DNA from: Chelatococcus sp. YT9
GTDB lineage: Bacteria > Pseudomonadota > Alphaproteobacteria > Rhizobiales > Beijerinckiaceae
Direction: 5' to 3'
Assembly (NCBI RefSeq): GCF_018398315.1
Contig: NZ_JAHBRW010000001.1
Location: 1,918,001-1,982,000, forward strand
Length of the DNA stretch: 64,000 nucleotides
Shown: in pieces, positions 1 to 7,629 of the stretch
Numbering within the stretch: the first letter of the stretch is position 1
Layout: each line of letters begins with the position of its first letter
The notes under the pieces: generated by a model
Databases searched by the model: none
What the model saw: only the letters and a program-made list of their open reading frames with translations
Told to the model about the DNA's origin: nothing
Made by a program: the position numbers and the translations under genes

Positions 1-1
1 A

Positions 2-82
2 ACGCGTTATCGTTGTTCGGGACGTGTGGGAATGCTCTATATCCCCCCGCGCCACATGATCCACGGCGCAAGAACCGTTTGA
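2..82 (+). CDS. possible C-terminal end of an upstream gene (partial)
   Basis: One forward frame is open from the window edge to a TGA at 80-82, about ten bases before a strong terminator-like palindrome. The 26 visible residues (ending HMIHGARTV) are too few to assign a family. Position before the terminator is the only support; another forward frame is open to 126, so this is tentative. Confidence 0.25.
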   Translation, partial: TRYRCSGRVGMLYIPPRHMIHGARTV

Positions 83-91
83 TGTTTTTCA

Positions 92-119
92 GAAGATCTC
101 GCGAGATCTTCCTTTTTCT
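92..119 (+). terminator. Rho-independent terminator (perfect palindrome plus T-run)
   Basis: A 20-base perfect palindrome, GAAGATCT-CGCG-AGATCTTC, is followed by CTTTTTCTC. This is the layout of an intrinsic terminator on the plus strand. It probably ends a gene whose body lies left of the window and insulates irr. Confidence 0.65.
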
Positions 120-196
120 CAATTTAAAATAATTACAAACTGAAAAATGCTGCATTCGACTTGCGGTATTTCATGCCATTTTGTGACTGAATCATA

Positions 197-224
197 TTGC
201 ATTTGCGAATGACTCGCTTATAGG
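197..224 (+). promoter_or_regulatory. candidate irr promoter
   Basis: TTGCAT (197-202) and TATAGG (219-224) are spaced 16 bases apart, 20 bases before the irr Shine-Dalgarno (GAGGAA, 232-237). A GACTC (CcrM-type) site lies between the two boxes. The upstream stretch 120-195 is AT-rich. I saw no convincing ICE or Fur box. Confidence 0.4.
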
Positions 225-243
225 TGTAGTCGAGGAATTCAAA

Positions 244-795
244 ATGTCAGATCATCTACGCCTTTCCACAGCGCGCGGCGTTCCCGTGCATTCCGAATTG
301 GCCGCTCTGCTTGAGAGCCCGATGGCGCCTGTGAAAACCGGTTGTGGCTTCCACGACGTGCGGGAAATTCTCCGCGCAGCCGGCCTTCGGCCGACGCGTC
401 AACGCCTGATGCTGGGCTGGCTCCTCTTCTCCAAGGGGCATCGTCATGTGACGGCGGAGCTTCTTTACACAGAGGCCACGCGCGCGAAGGCGGCTGTGTC
501 CCTCGCCACGGTCTACAACACGCTTCATCAATTCACCGAAGCGGGCCTTCTGCGGCAACTGGCTGTCGATGGGACCAAGAGCTATTTCGACACCAACGTC
601 TCGGTGCACCACCATTATTTCATCGAGGACGACCAGACACTGGTCGATATTCCGGATGGGGTGATTTCGGCCAGCGCGCTTGCCGGACCTCCGCCGGCCG
701 CGCCGGAAGGGATGGACCTCGTCGGCGTAGAGCTCATCGTGCGGGTCCGTCGCAAGGACCGTAAGGCGATGCCGCGGCACACCGGCGAAGCCTGA
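244..795 (+). CDS. irr: Irr-type iron response regulator (Fur family)
   Basis: A 183-residue Fur-family DNA-binding protein. The stretch from LRPTRQR (about residue 48) through SLATVYNTLHQFTEAGLL (about 86-103) is the Fur winged helix, and AVDG.KSYFDTN followed by HHHYFIEDD (about 122-130) is the Irr signature with its histidine-rich heme/metal site. In rhizobia Irr controls heme synthesis and iron-regulated genes and is turned over in response to heme. Bradyrhizobium Irr has a Cys-Pro heme regulatory motif near the N-terminus. Here the matching place reads G-C34-G, so that proline is absent and heme-triggered degradation through it is unlikely. The ATG at 244 has GAGGAA seven bases upstream. 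The region after about residue 148 is Pro/Ala-rich and not conserved. Confidence 0.9.
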   Translation: MSDHLRLSTARGVPVHSELAALLESPMAPVKTGCGFHDVREILRAAGLRPTRQRLMLGWLLFSKGHRHVTAELLYTEATRAKAAVSLATVYNTLHQFTEAGLLRQLAVDGTKSYFDTNVSVHHHYFIEDDQTLVDIPDGVISASALAGPPPAAPEGMDLVGVELIVRVRRKDRKAMPRHTGEA

Positions 796-922
796 TACCG
801 GCCGAAAAATTCAACGGAATATGTTTGCGATGCGCTGGCGCTTGAGCCGTGCATTGCATAGGCGCTTCATACATCGCGGCAATCGTTCTATACCGGCGCG
901 TCTGACGGTAGAGGAATGCGAA

Positions 923-1330
923 ATGGCGATGAACAAGCCCCTTGTGATCCTGCTTGCGCTGAAGCTCGGCCTCGGCCTAGGTGTCCCGTCGGCATTGGCG
1001 GACGAGGCCTATGATCGTTGCATGAACCAGGCGAACGCGACCACAATGACGTTCAGCGCCTGTGGCGGCGAATGGATGAAGCGTGAGGACGGCAAGCTCA
1101 ACGCGGCCTGGAAGCGCGTCTTCGCGCAGGCTGACGGCCAGACCAAGACAGACCTGCTCGATGAGCAACGAGCCTGGATCGCCTTCAAGGACAAGGCTTG
1201 CGCCTTCTATGCGAATGGCGATTGGGGTTCGGAAGGCCGCGCCATCCAGTACCCGGCGTGCCAGGCTGGCATCATTGCGGCGCGCACGCGCGATATCGAC
1301 GCGATCGGCAAGTTCCTGGCGCCGAAATAG
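923..1330 (+). CDS. secreted LprI/DUF1311-like protein
   Basis: A 135-residue exported protein. The chosen ATG follows GAGGAA (911-916); the longer open frame from 821 lacks such a site. Residues 1-25 are a signal peptide (hydrophobic core LVILLALKLGLGLGV, cleavage near ALA-DE). The mature part has the DUF1311 pattern: paired cysteines (YDRCM, FSACGGEW), a LLDEQRAWIAFKDKAC motif and a late Cys before IIAARTRDI. The family includes lysozyme inhibitor LprI of Mycobacterium, but most members have no known function. It lies 127 bases after irr and could be cotranscribed, although nothing links it to iron. Confidence 0.75.
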   Translation: MAMNKPLVILLALKLGLGLGVPSALADEAYDRCMNQANATTMTFSACGGEWMKREDGKLNAAWKRVFAQADGQTKTDLLDEQRAWIAFKDKACAFYANGDWGSEGRAIQYPACQAGIIAARTRDIDAIGKFLAPK

Positions 1331-1448
1331 CCGCGGTAGGCACGTGGGCGCATCGAGCCGACGTGTGGCCGGCATCCAAATAATCCGAACCTCGGAAAGC
1401 GATAAAGCTGCAAGCCGCCCATGTGAGCACCGGCCGCTTTAGTGGCAC

Positions 1449-2738
1449 TCATACGGTTGGGCTTGTGCTCTTCTGTTGTGCGCTGTGCACGGTGCCCGCG
1501 TGAGCTTGCGCGCGAGAGGACAGCGACAGGGCGGCGAGCAAGAGCCCGAGTATGATGATGGTGATGCCCCATACCTTGTAATAGAAGCCGATGTCGTCGA
1601 TCCTCACCAAAGTGGGGAGCATATACATGGCCATGCCCATCGTGCTCGTGAGCATCGAGCTCAGAGCCTGTGTGCGGCCGATATGCGCCGGATCGGTCAA
1701 TGTCAGCAAACGACCGTTGCACAACGACCGGGACAGGCAGAACAGACCGCCCATCACCGCATAGAGGACGAACGAAAGCGGCACCCACTGCGACAGGGCG
1801 AATCCGATCATCGCTGCGCCGAGAAGCGCGAGAAGCAGGAATTCGATCCCGCTCCTCCAGGTGCGCCGCTGCAGGCTCGCCGACATGAGCAGAACGAAAC
1901 CGCCGCCGGTCGACCAGGCGGCCTCAAGCAACCCAAATACGTCGCTGCCGGCATGCAGCGTCTCCCGTACAAAGCCTGGCACGAGCGTATTGGTCATCTG
2001 GGCAACAGAGAAAAGAAGAGAAACTCCGATGATGGGAAGGCTAATCTGCGGCGAGTCGAGGGCGTATTTAAGCCCATCGCGCCAGTCATCAGAGAAACGT
2101 GTTTGTTTCCGTTCTGGTGGAAGTGACATCCCGCGGGTGAAATATTCACCAAGGAATAGCAGTGCGATAGATAACACAATAAATACGAGCACGCAGGCCG
2201 TCTCTCCCCAGATGTGCAATATGGTGCCTGTAGTGCCTGTGCCGAATATGAAGCCGACCTGTCCGACAATGGATAGGCGCAACACGATGTTCATACGCTT
2301 GTCGGAGGGAAAGAAGGACTGAAAAACGCCGCCCATGGCGCCGACACTCAGGGCGGGGCCGGCCGCGCTGAGAATGGTGAAGCTGAAGAGGCAAAAAGTC
2401 AGCCAAGCCTTGTCCTGAAGACCAGCGAGAAGGATGCTGGCGGCGACGATCCGAAGGCCCTGGCTGCGCAGGATCATGGTGCGGCGGCTGTGGCGATCGA
2501 CGAGCACCCCGCCGATAGCGGAAAGAGTTATACTGACAAAACCGCCAGTGAAGTAAAGCTGTCCCACGAGCGCAACGGATCCATGCTCCGTCGCCACCCA
2601 GGACACAACGATAAGCCCTGTACCAATGAGGTACATAACGAGAAAAGAAAACAGAACATAGCAGTTGAAAGCCCATCCAACACCGCGATTTGCAGTGCCG
2701 GGACGTGAATGGAAGGTGTCGTTGTCCTGAGTGTGCAT
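1449..2738 (-). CDS. MFS transporter, probable exporter
   Basis: A 429-residue integral membrane protein with about 12 hydrophobic segments. A charged cytoplasmic loop, GGVLVDRHSRRTMILRSQG (about 77-95), matches the G-x-L-x-D-R-x-x-R-R loop between helices 2 and 3 of the major facilitator superfamily. The closest general type is the MFS_3/EntS-like drug and siderophore exporter group. It is transcribed divergently from the small peptide gene at 3146 and the oxygenase gene at 3331, across a 407-base AT-rich gap. That arrangement suggests it may export the product of that locus. Substrate unknown. Confidence 0.8.
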   Translation of the reverse strand: MHTQDNDTFHSRPGTANRGVGWAFNCYVLFSFLVMYLIGTGLIVVSWVATEHGSVALVGQLYFTGGFVSITLSAIGGVLVDRHSRRTMILRSQGLRIVAASILLAGLQDKAWLTFCLFSFTILSAAGPALSVGAMGGVFQSFFPSDKRMNIVLRLSIVGQVGFIFGTGTTGTILHIWGETACVLVFIVLSIALLFLGEYFTRGMSLPPERKQTRFSDDWRDGLKYALDSPQISLPIIGVSLLFSVAQMTNTLVPGFVRETLHAGSDVFGLLEAAWSTGGGFVLLMSASLQRRTWRSGIEFLLLALLGAAMIGFALSQWVPLSFVLYAVMGGLFCLSRSLCNGRLLTLTDPAHIGRTQALSSMLTSTMGMAMYMLPTLVRIDDIGFYYKVWGITIIILGLLLAALSLSSRAQAHAGTVHSAQQKSTSPTV

Positions 2739-3145
2739 GTCTTAATCGTCGATCATGCGAGTTCGCTCGGGCTTGGGCCCGATGAGCTGATTGCTCCGCA
2801 CGTCATCGCGCGGAAGCGTTTGATCTCAGAAGACGAATCTGCCCTTCCCATCGCAATGCTAAACCTTGATTTGAATTGTATTCAGATCATCGGGCCATTT
2901 CATCTGGAGAATCTATCCAGGATTTTCCGCGAAGATCTCAGTTGTGACTACAACGGAAGAATGAATTCCGTCAAATGAATAATTTGCGTATAAATTGTAT
3001 CTATAGTTTGATGCTGAATTTGATATACGATTCCGAAGTTTTATTATTGATTGCCGGAATGGAGCGAATATTTTGTTGTCCGGACTTTGCATCCGGAGAT
3101 TTGGCGAAGTCCGGTTGTCAGTAGGGCTAGCAAAAGGAAACTTCG
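2739..3145. promoter_or_regulatory. AT-rich divergent intergenic region
   Basis: A 407-base gap between the MFS gene and the peptide gene, clearly richer in A and T than its surroundings, especially 2960-3080. It probably carries promoters for both directions. An open frame at 2709-2978 is not convincing as a gene. An inverted repeat at 3080-3114 is listed separately. Confidence 0.5.
3080..3114. promoter_or_regulatory. inverted repeat upstream of the peptide gene
   Basis: CCGGACTT (3080-3087) and AAGTCCGG (3107-3114) are exact inverted copies separated by 19 bases, and both are flanked by TTGT-like bases. The repeat ends 31 bases before the peptide start codon, so it could be an operator or a 5' leader hairpin. 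There is no T-run directly after it. Confidence 0.5.
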
Positions 3146-3262
3146 ATGAACGAGGATGTTAACGTGACGTTCGACCTCGATGCGATCGTGGGCAACATCG
3201 ACATGTGTCTGCAGTCGCCTGAATGCTCGGACGGGCCGAGCGAGAGCACCACTCAGTCATAA
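3146..3262 (+). CDS. 38-residue peptide, possible precursor of a modified peptide
   Basis: A short ORF with a good ribosome site (AAAAGGAAA, 3132-3140). The peptide is acidic (MNEDVNVTFDLDAIVGNID in its first half), then has a Cys-containing tail (MCLQSPEC followed by a Gly/Pro/Ser/Thr-rich end). There is no signal peptide or membrane segment. The split into an acidic leader-like half and a short Cys/Ser/Thr-rich half resembles precursors of ribosomally made, modified peptides. It sits 68 bases before an oxygenase-like gene and is divergent from an exporter. Precursor function is inference; it could instead be a leader peptide or a chance ORF. Confidence 0.5.
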   Translation: MNEDVNVTFDLDAIVGNIDMCLQSPECSDGPSESTTQS

Positions 3263-3330
3263 GACAGCCTTGATCGGGGCGGCCAGCCAGGTCAATCGGC
3301 TGATGCGTGACATGACACATGGCCTGACGA

Positions 3331-4344
3331 GTGGAGGCTTTTTTGGCGAGCAATGGTCACAGAAGAGGGGAGTGTCGGGAGGGGGCGATCGTTCGCCTGC
3401 CTCTGGATGGCTGCGCCGACTTCATCAAGATACTGCAAAGTGAAGGGCGGTGCCCTGCTACTCTAGCACTGTTGCGGGGCTCCGCCTTTTTCTCAGATTA
3501 TACATTCCTCATCGAAGGATTGCTGGAAGATAACCTCCAGTTCATCCGCGAGCGACTTGATGATGCTACCTGCGGGATTGTCGGTGTCGATGTGCCGCAG
3601 GGGATCGTCGCAGATTCAACTGCCGACGCATTGATGGGGAGCATCGTTGCATCCGCCATCGTTTCGGCCTTCATGATGCCTCTGCTCGACCCGCGCAACG
3701 GGACACCCTTCACAATCTACACGGCATCGCAGGACAATGAAGCGGCACTGCAAAAGGCTGGCGTCAAGTTCTACGCTCCTACGGAGAAATTGGGGTTCCA
3801 TACGGATGGAATGCTGAAGAATTCCGCTGTTTACGTGCCGCGTTACATTGGGCTTTACAACATCGTTATAGCCTATAACAAGCCGGGTTGCTTCTACTGG
3901 GTTCCATTTGCCGACTGGCCGCAATTTGATGAATGGGCGGGCGTGCTGGGCTGGAACAGGACTTATCGCTTCGCTGCGACGCCAATCGTGTACGCGGGCG
4001 CGCTGGACCACGTCGAGAAGGCTGCAGCTCGTATCATCGAAGCGCCTGTTTTCTGGCGGGATGCCGACGAACATCAGCGCGCAGTGTTCATGAACGGGGA
4101 TCTCTTGGGGCCCGTGGACGACGATGGCGACTTCGACAGTAGCCTCATTCAGCGCATGAAGCGATCCATCGCATGTGACGCCCGTCGCATCGTGTTGCCG
4201 CAGCGGCAGCGCCGTCTCTTTCTCATGAACAATACGGCAGGCTTCCACGCCCGGGACCTGTTCGACGCGCCCATCCCCGGCGCGCGCTACACACGCTCCT
4301 TCTTGCGGAGTGTCGCGTCTGAAGGGCCGCAGATCTCGGCGTGA
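3331..4344 (+). CDS. Fe(II)/2-oxoglutarate-dependent oxygenase-like protein (TauD/AsnO type)
   Basis: A 337-residue protein with the layout of clavaminate-synthase-like/TauD oxygenases. H157-T-D159 supplies the H-x-D half of the iron facial triad; H306 in the segment LFLMNNTAGFHARD is the distal histidine; R319, 13 residues later, fits the 2-oxoglutarate-binding arginine. The 'NN..xxH.R' pattern resembles AsnO/VioC amino-acid hydroxylases. The coordinates give the GTG at 3331 as outer limit. A TTG at 3343 has a better Shine-Dalgarno (GGAGG, 3333-3337) and may be the true start. It follows the 38-residue peptide gene in the same direction. Overall similarity is remote, so the substrate is unknown; hydroxylation of that peptide or of a free amino acid are both possible. 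Confidence 0.6.
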   Translation: MEAFLASNGHRRGECREGAIVRLPLDGCADFIKILQSEGRCPATLALLRGSAFFSDYTFLIEGLLEDNLQFIRERLDDATCGIVGVDVPQGIVADSTADALMGSIVASAIVSAFMMPLLDPRNGTPFTIYTASQDNEAALQKAGVKFYAPTEKLGFHTDGMLKNSAVYVPRYIGLYNIVIAYNKPGCFYWVPFADWPQFDEWAGVLGWNRTYRFAATPIVYAGALDHVEKAAARIIEAPVFWRDADEHQRAVFMNGDLLGPVDDDGDFDSSLIQRMKRSIACDARRIVLPQRQRRLFLMNNTAGFHARDLFDAPIPGARYTRSFLRSVASEGPQISA

Positions 4345-4379
4345 GCGGTCCGCGGCCGGCGCGCGAATTGACAACGGGA

Positions 4380-4398
4380 GGAGAGAGCAGCCCTCTCC
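4380..4398. terminator. weak hairpin between convergent genes
   Basis: GGAGAG (4380-4385) and CTCTCC (4393-4398) form a six-base-pair stem with a seven-base loop between the oxygenase gene and the convergent PCu(A)C gene. It lacks a T-tract, so terminator function is uncertain. Confidence 0.3.
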
Positions 4399-4418
4399 AC
4401 CCGCTCTGCTTACATGTG

Positions 4419-4934
4419 TCAGTGTTGGTGGCCGCCCTTGTCTGCGGGTGAGGCGCCGATCGCTTCCACCACGAAAGATACGGAAACGGTGCCGGCCTTT
4501 TCGAAGGTCAATGTTCCGGCGAAGGGTTCACCCTCCTTCGGCGCTTTCTGCAGGTTGAGAAACATCATGTGATAGGAACCGGGCTTGAAGGCCACCTCGC
4601 CTTTTGCGGGGATCTCGATGCCGTTTGGCAACTCGCGCATCGTCATCACGCCGTCCTTCTCGCTCATCTCATGGATCTCCGCGCGGCCAGCTATTTCGGC
4701 TGTCGCGGAGACCAGACGGTCGGCGGTATCGCCGGTATTGACGATGACGAAATAGCCCCCCGCCACCTTGGCCCCAGGCGGCGTGGCACGGGACCACGGA
4801 TGTTTGATCTGCAGGTTCCCCAGCTTGAACTCATGGGCAATGGCGGCAGATTGGGCGGCTGCGGCGATGAGCGGAGCGGCCAAAGCCAGCGCGGCTGCAG
4901 CACGGACGGTTTGGCGGACGAGAGACTTCAACAT
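4419..4934 (-). CDS. periplasmic copper chaperone PCu(A)C
   Basis: A PCu(A)C (DUF461) protein that carries Cu(I) in the periplasm, typically for the CuA or CuB site of cytochrome oxidase. Counted from an alternative upstream ATG at 4949, the copper ligands are H93-x-M95, M104 and H127-M-M129, matching the family pattern H-x-M...M...H-x-M. An N-terminal signal peptide ([20 protein letters not shown]) directs export. The start at 4934 gives a more compact signal peptide. A DUF2946-like gene lies 92 bases upstream in the same direction, which fits a small copper operon. Confidence 0.85.
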   Translation of the reverse strand: MLKSLVRQTVRAAAALALAAPLIAAAAQSAAIAHEFKLGNLQIKHPWSRATPPGAKVAGGYFVIVNTGDTADRLVSATAEIAGRAEIHEMSEKDGVMTMRELPNGIEIPAKGEVAFKPGSYHMMFLNLQKAPKEGEPFAGTLTFEKAGTVSVSFVVEAIGASPADKGGHQH

Positions 4935-5041
4935 AGGAGAAGTTTCCATTGGATTCGTGGGCCCTGCGTGTAGCGGGCCAGGACTGAAAGGTGGGCGGGA
5001 CCGGCTCGAGCCTGATCGCCGCCCCGGTCAAGAATTGGATT

Positions 5042-5464
5042 TCAGGCCTGGCGGGGCGGTGCGCGCGCTCTGCCTGTCACGCGCGGATGCGCATGCGGCG
5101 GGGCGTCCTGGACCCATGCATAGGAAGTGTCTATCGCATGGGGAGGGGAGCCTGTGGCCGGAAGAGCAGGCGGCGGCGCCATGCCCTGCCCCAGCATGCT
5201 GCATCCAGGCATGCAACAGGCCGGAAGATGCGTGCGGTCAGGCGGAGAGGAGGGTCGCTCCCCGCTAGGGGTGCAGAGGATGGTGGCGGGGCCGGCGGGC
5301 ATGGCCGTCGCCTGCATGCCCACCATCATGCCCATGAGCAGCATTTGCGCGGCGACGAGATAGGCCATGCCGAGCGCGATCATCGCACTCCAGCCGCCGC
5401 CACGCCGTTGCCTCTGCCTGCTCAGAACGGTCCACCCATGTTTGATGCGATATCGGCCTAGCAT
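5042..5464 (-). CDS. DUF2946-like membrane/periplasmic protein
   Basis: About 140 residues from the ATG at 5464. One hydrophobic segment (MIALGMAYLVAAQMLLMGMMVG) is followed by ILCTPSG, then a Cys/Met motif (LPACCMPGCSMLGQG) and a Pro-rich end finishing RARAPP. This matches the DUF2946 pattern, small proteins often found beside copper genes; the Cys/Met cluster could bind Cu(I). It precedes the PCu(A)C gene in the same direction. The family is poorly conserved, so the call rests on these short motifs and on context. An upstream ATG at 5527 is also possible. Confidence 0.55.
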   Translation of the reverse strand: MLGRYRIKHGWTVLSRQRQRRGGGWSAMIALGMAYLVAAQMLLMGMMVGMQATAMPAGPATILCTPSGERPSSPPDRTHLPACCMPGCSMLGQGMAPPPALPATGSPPHAIDTSYAWVQDAPPHAHPRVTGRARAPPRQA

Positions 5465-5761
5465 GCCAATGCTGGGAGGGAAATGACCCGCCCATCGGTT
5501 GCGGCACTGTGACCCGACCCGAAGCACTCTCGCTCGATGAAGCTTCGAGCGTCACGCACCGATAGAGACCAGGGGAGAGGGCGTCGTCCACCACCGTCGG
5601 ATTGAATTATCGACCCGTTACACCAGCTGATGTCCGCAAGTCGCCGGCTCGCCGGCGGAACGTACCGTTTCGCTGGCGCATCCATGGAATGCGCGGGCGA
5701 AGGCCTATCGAGGCGCGTTGCGCCGATGGCGAATGCTTGATGCGATCTGACGAGGAAAATC

Positions 5762-5835
5762 TGGAGCGGGCGAAGGGAATCGAACCCTCGTATGCAGCTT
5801 GGGAAGCTGCCGTTCTACCATTGAACTACGCCCGC
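5762..5835 (-). tRNA. tRNA-Gly (CCC anticodon)
   Basis: The reverse strand folds as a complete 74-base tRNA: acceptor arms GCGGGCG/CGCCCGC, a D-arm with GTTCAATGGTAGAAC, an anticodon stem GCAGC/GCTGC around the loop TTCCCAA (anticodon CCC), a TTCGATTC T-loop, and an encoded CCA end at 5762-5764. Confidence 0.95.
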
Positions 5836-5846
5836 CTAAAACGCCT

Positions 5847-5877
5847 TTGAAAATACGGCGCTTCTACCGAAAGCGCC
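5847..5877 (-). terminator. intrinsic terminator of the ABC/opine-like operon
   Basis: Read on the minus strand, GGCGCTT and AAGCGCC (5871-5877 and 5857-5863) form a stem followed by GTATTTTC. It lies downstream of the last operon gene (stop at 5981) and upstream of tRNA-Gly. Confidence 0.55.
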
Positions 5878-5980
5878 CCCCAGGAATAGGATGTGGGGCA
5901 CTCCAGGCTCGTGATTGGTACTCTACCGGCCGGTGCCGATCAAGCCCATAGATAGGTAGTTTTAAGCGCCCAGCCCGAGC

Positions 5981-6772
5981 TCAGCTGAGCTGCATGCCAG
6001 CGCGGACCTCCTGCTCGATGAGCTTCCATATATGGTCGACGTACCCGACGAAGGCGCTGCTGCGCTTGACCTCCAGGTCGCGTGGGCGCTGCAGATCGAT
6101 GGCGATTTCCTCGCGGATCTGACCGGGCCGGGCGCTGAACACGATGACGCGGTCTGAAAGAAAAACGGCCTCATCGATCTGGTGGGTGATCAACACGACC
6201 GTCTTCCTCTCCCGCTCCCAGATGTTGAGCAGCTCGGTCTGCATGATTTCGCGGGTCTGCGCGTCCAATGCCGCAAAGGGCTCGTCCAGGAGCAGGATGT
6301 CCGGGCTCACAGCAAGCGCGCGCGCGACGTTCACGCGCTGACGCATGCCGCCTGACAACTGATGGGGATAGTGATTCTCGAAACCGGAAAGGCCCGAGAC
6401 CTTGATGAAATAGCGCGCGATCTCATCGCGCTCCTTGCGCGACATGCCGCCAATGGCAAGGCCATAGCCCACATTGTCGATGACGGTCTTCCAGGGCAGG
6501 AGCGAATCGTGTTGGAAGACCATCGCCCGGTCCTTGCCCGGCCGGGTGACCGTCTTACCGCCGACAGCGATGCGGCCGGCGCTCGGTGGCATGAGCCCGT
6601 CGATAATGCGCAGCAGGGTGGACTTGCCGCTGCCGCTCGCGCCGACGATCGAGACGAACTCCCCCTTGCCGAGGCTGAGATTGATGTCGCGTAACGCTTC
6701 TACGGTGGGGCGGCCGGGGCGCTCAAAGACCTTTGAGACGCCTTCAATGGTGAGCGAGGGTGTTTCGGACAT
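5981..6772 (-). CDS. ABC transporter ATP-binding protein, nitrate/taurine type
   Basis: A 263-residue ATPase with Walker A GASGSGKST, signature LSGGM, Walker B ILLLDEPFAALD and an H-loop at LITHQIDEA. The TauB/SsuB/NrtD-like family energises import of small anions such as sulfonates, nitrate or nitrogenous compounds. The start chosen is the ATG at 6772 (MSETPSLTIEGVSKVF), where homology begins; the open frame runs further upstream to 7066 without family sequence. It is the last gene of the minus-strand operon, 52 bases after the permease gene. Confidence 0.9.
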   Translation of the reverse strand: MSETPSLTIEGVSKVFERPGRPTVEALRDINLSLGKGEFVSIVGASGSGKSTLLRIIDGLMPPSAGRIAVGGKTVTRPGKDRAMVFQHDSLLPWKTVIDNVGYGLAIGGMSRKERDEIARYFIKVSGLSGFENHYPHQLSGGMRQRVNVARALAVSPDILLLDEPFAALDAQTREIMQTELLNIWERERKTVVLITHQIDEAVFLSDRVIVFSARPGQIREEIAIDLQRPRDLEVKRSSAFVGYVDHIWKLIEQEVRAGMQLS

Positions 6773-6824
6773 GGTTGGCTCCGCATTCAGGGGCAACGGG
6801 AGAGGACGGTGGGGACCGCCAGCC

Positions 6825-7619
6825 TCACTCGTGCCGCCAGGGCGCCATGCGGCGCTCGATCGTCTCAAACAGGAGGCTGCCGATGACGCCCATGGCGCCG
6901 AGCAGGATGACGTAGGCCAGGAGCGTCGCGGTATCGAACGTCTGTCCTGCCGCCAGGATTGCGAAGCCGAAGCCGGCGAAGGAGCCGAAGAACTCGGCGA
7001 CAACGATACCGACGAGGGCGCGCGCCCAGGCGACGCGAATACCGCTGACCACGTAGGGAAGGGCATAGGGCAGCGTCACGGTCGTAAAGATCTGCCATCC
7101 ATTGGCATTGAAGGATTTCGCGGCATCGATCAGACCCTTATCCGTGGCGCGGAGACCGACCTCCGTTGTCACGAGCACAGGAAAGACCGCCACGAGCGTC
7201 ACCAGCACGAATTTTGACGCGAAGCCGAGGCCGAGCCAGGCGATGAACAGCGGGGCCAAGGCAACGACAGGCACCGAATAGAGCGCCATCAGCATAGGCC
7301 CGGCGGTGAGTGAAACAAGCCGATTGGAGGCGAGCATCAGACCCCCGGCCACGCCGACCAAAACCGCGACCGGGAACGAGATCAGAAGGGCGAGGCCGGT
7401 CGCCGCGCCGTTTGTCCAGACAGCCCCGCTCTTCGTCTCCGTGAAGAGGGCCGCGAAAACTTCGGCGGGCGGCACGAGCAGCAGACGGTTCGTTACGACG
7501 GTCGAGGTCAGGAGCTGCCAGAAAAGCAGCACGACGATAACCGAGAGCATGATCCGGACAAACCCGGCCGAACGGGAATCTCCCTGCAGAAAATCGTAGC
7601 TTTTTTGCCAAGCCGTCAT
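6825..7619 (-). CDS. ABC transporter permease, nitrate/taurine type
   Basis: A 264-residue inner-membrane permease with about six transmembrane helices (for example VIVVLLFWQLLTSTVVTN and FPVAVLVGVAGGLML) and the EAA-type cytoplasmic loop AAKSFNANGWQIFTTVTLPYALPY, which contacts the ATPase. It is a TauC/SsuC-like BPD_transp_1 protein. The ATG at 7619 lies ten bases after the stop of the preceding opine-dehydrogenase-like gene, so the two are translated from one message. It pairs with the ATPase at 5981 and the binding protein at 12797. Confidence 0.9.
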   Translation of the reverse strand: MTAWQKSYDFLQGDSRSAGFVRIMLSVIVVLLFWQLLTSTVVTNRLLLVPPAEVFAALFTETKSGAVWTNGAATGLALLISFPVAVLVGVAGGLMLASNRLVSLTAGPMLMALYSVPVVALAPLFIAWLGLGFASKFVLVTLVAVFPVLVTTEVGLRATDKGLIDAAKSFNANGWQIFTTVTLPYALPYVVSGIRVAWARALVGIVVAEFFGSFAGFGFAILAAGQTFDTATLLAYVILLGAMGVIGSLLFETIERRMAPWRHE

Positions 7620-7629
7620 GGCTGTTGTC

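Noticed and set aside
2709..2978. 89-residue plus-strand ORF in the AT-rich gap
   Set aside because: It overlaps the MFS gene start, lacks a good ribosome site and has no recognisable feature; more likely a promoter region.
3180..3443. 87-residue ORF overlapping the peptide and oxygenase starts
   Set aside because: It is out of frame with both better-supported genes and has no motif.
5602..5850. 82-residue ORF crossing the tRNA
   Set aside because: Its last part (AKGIEPSYAAWEAAVLPLNYA) is the well-known false translation of a tRNA antisense strand.
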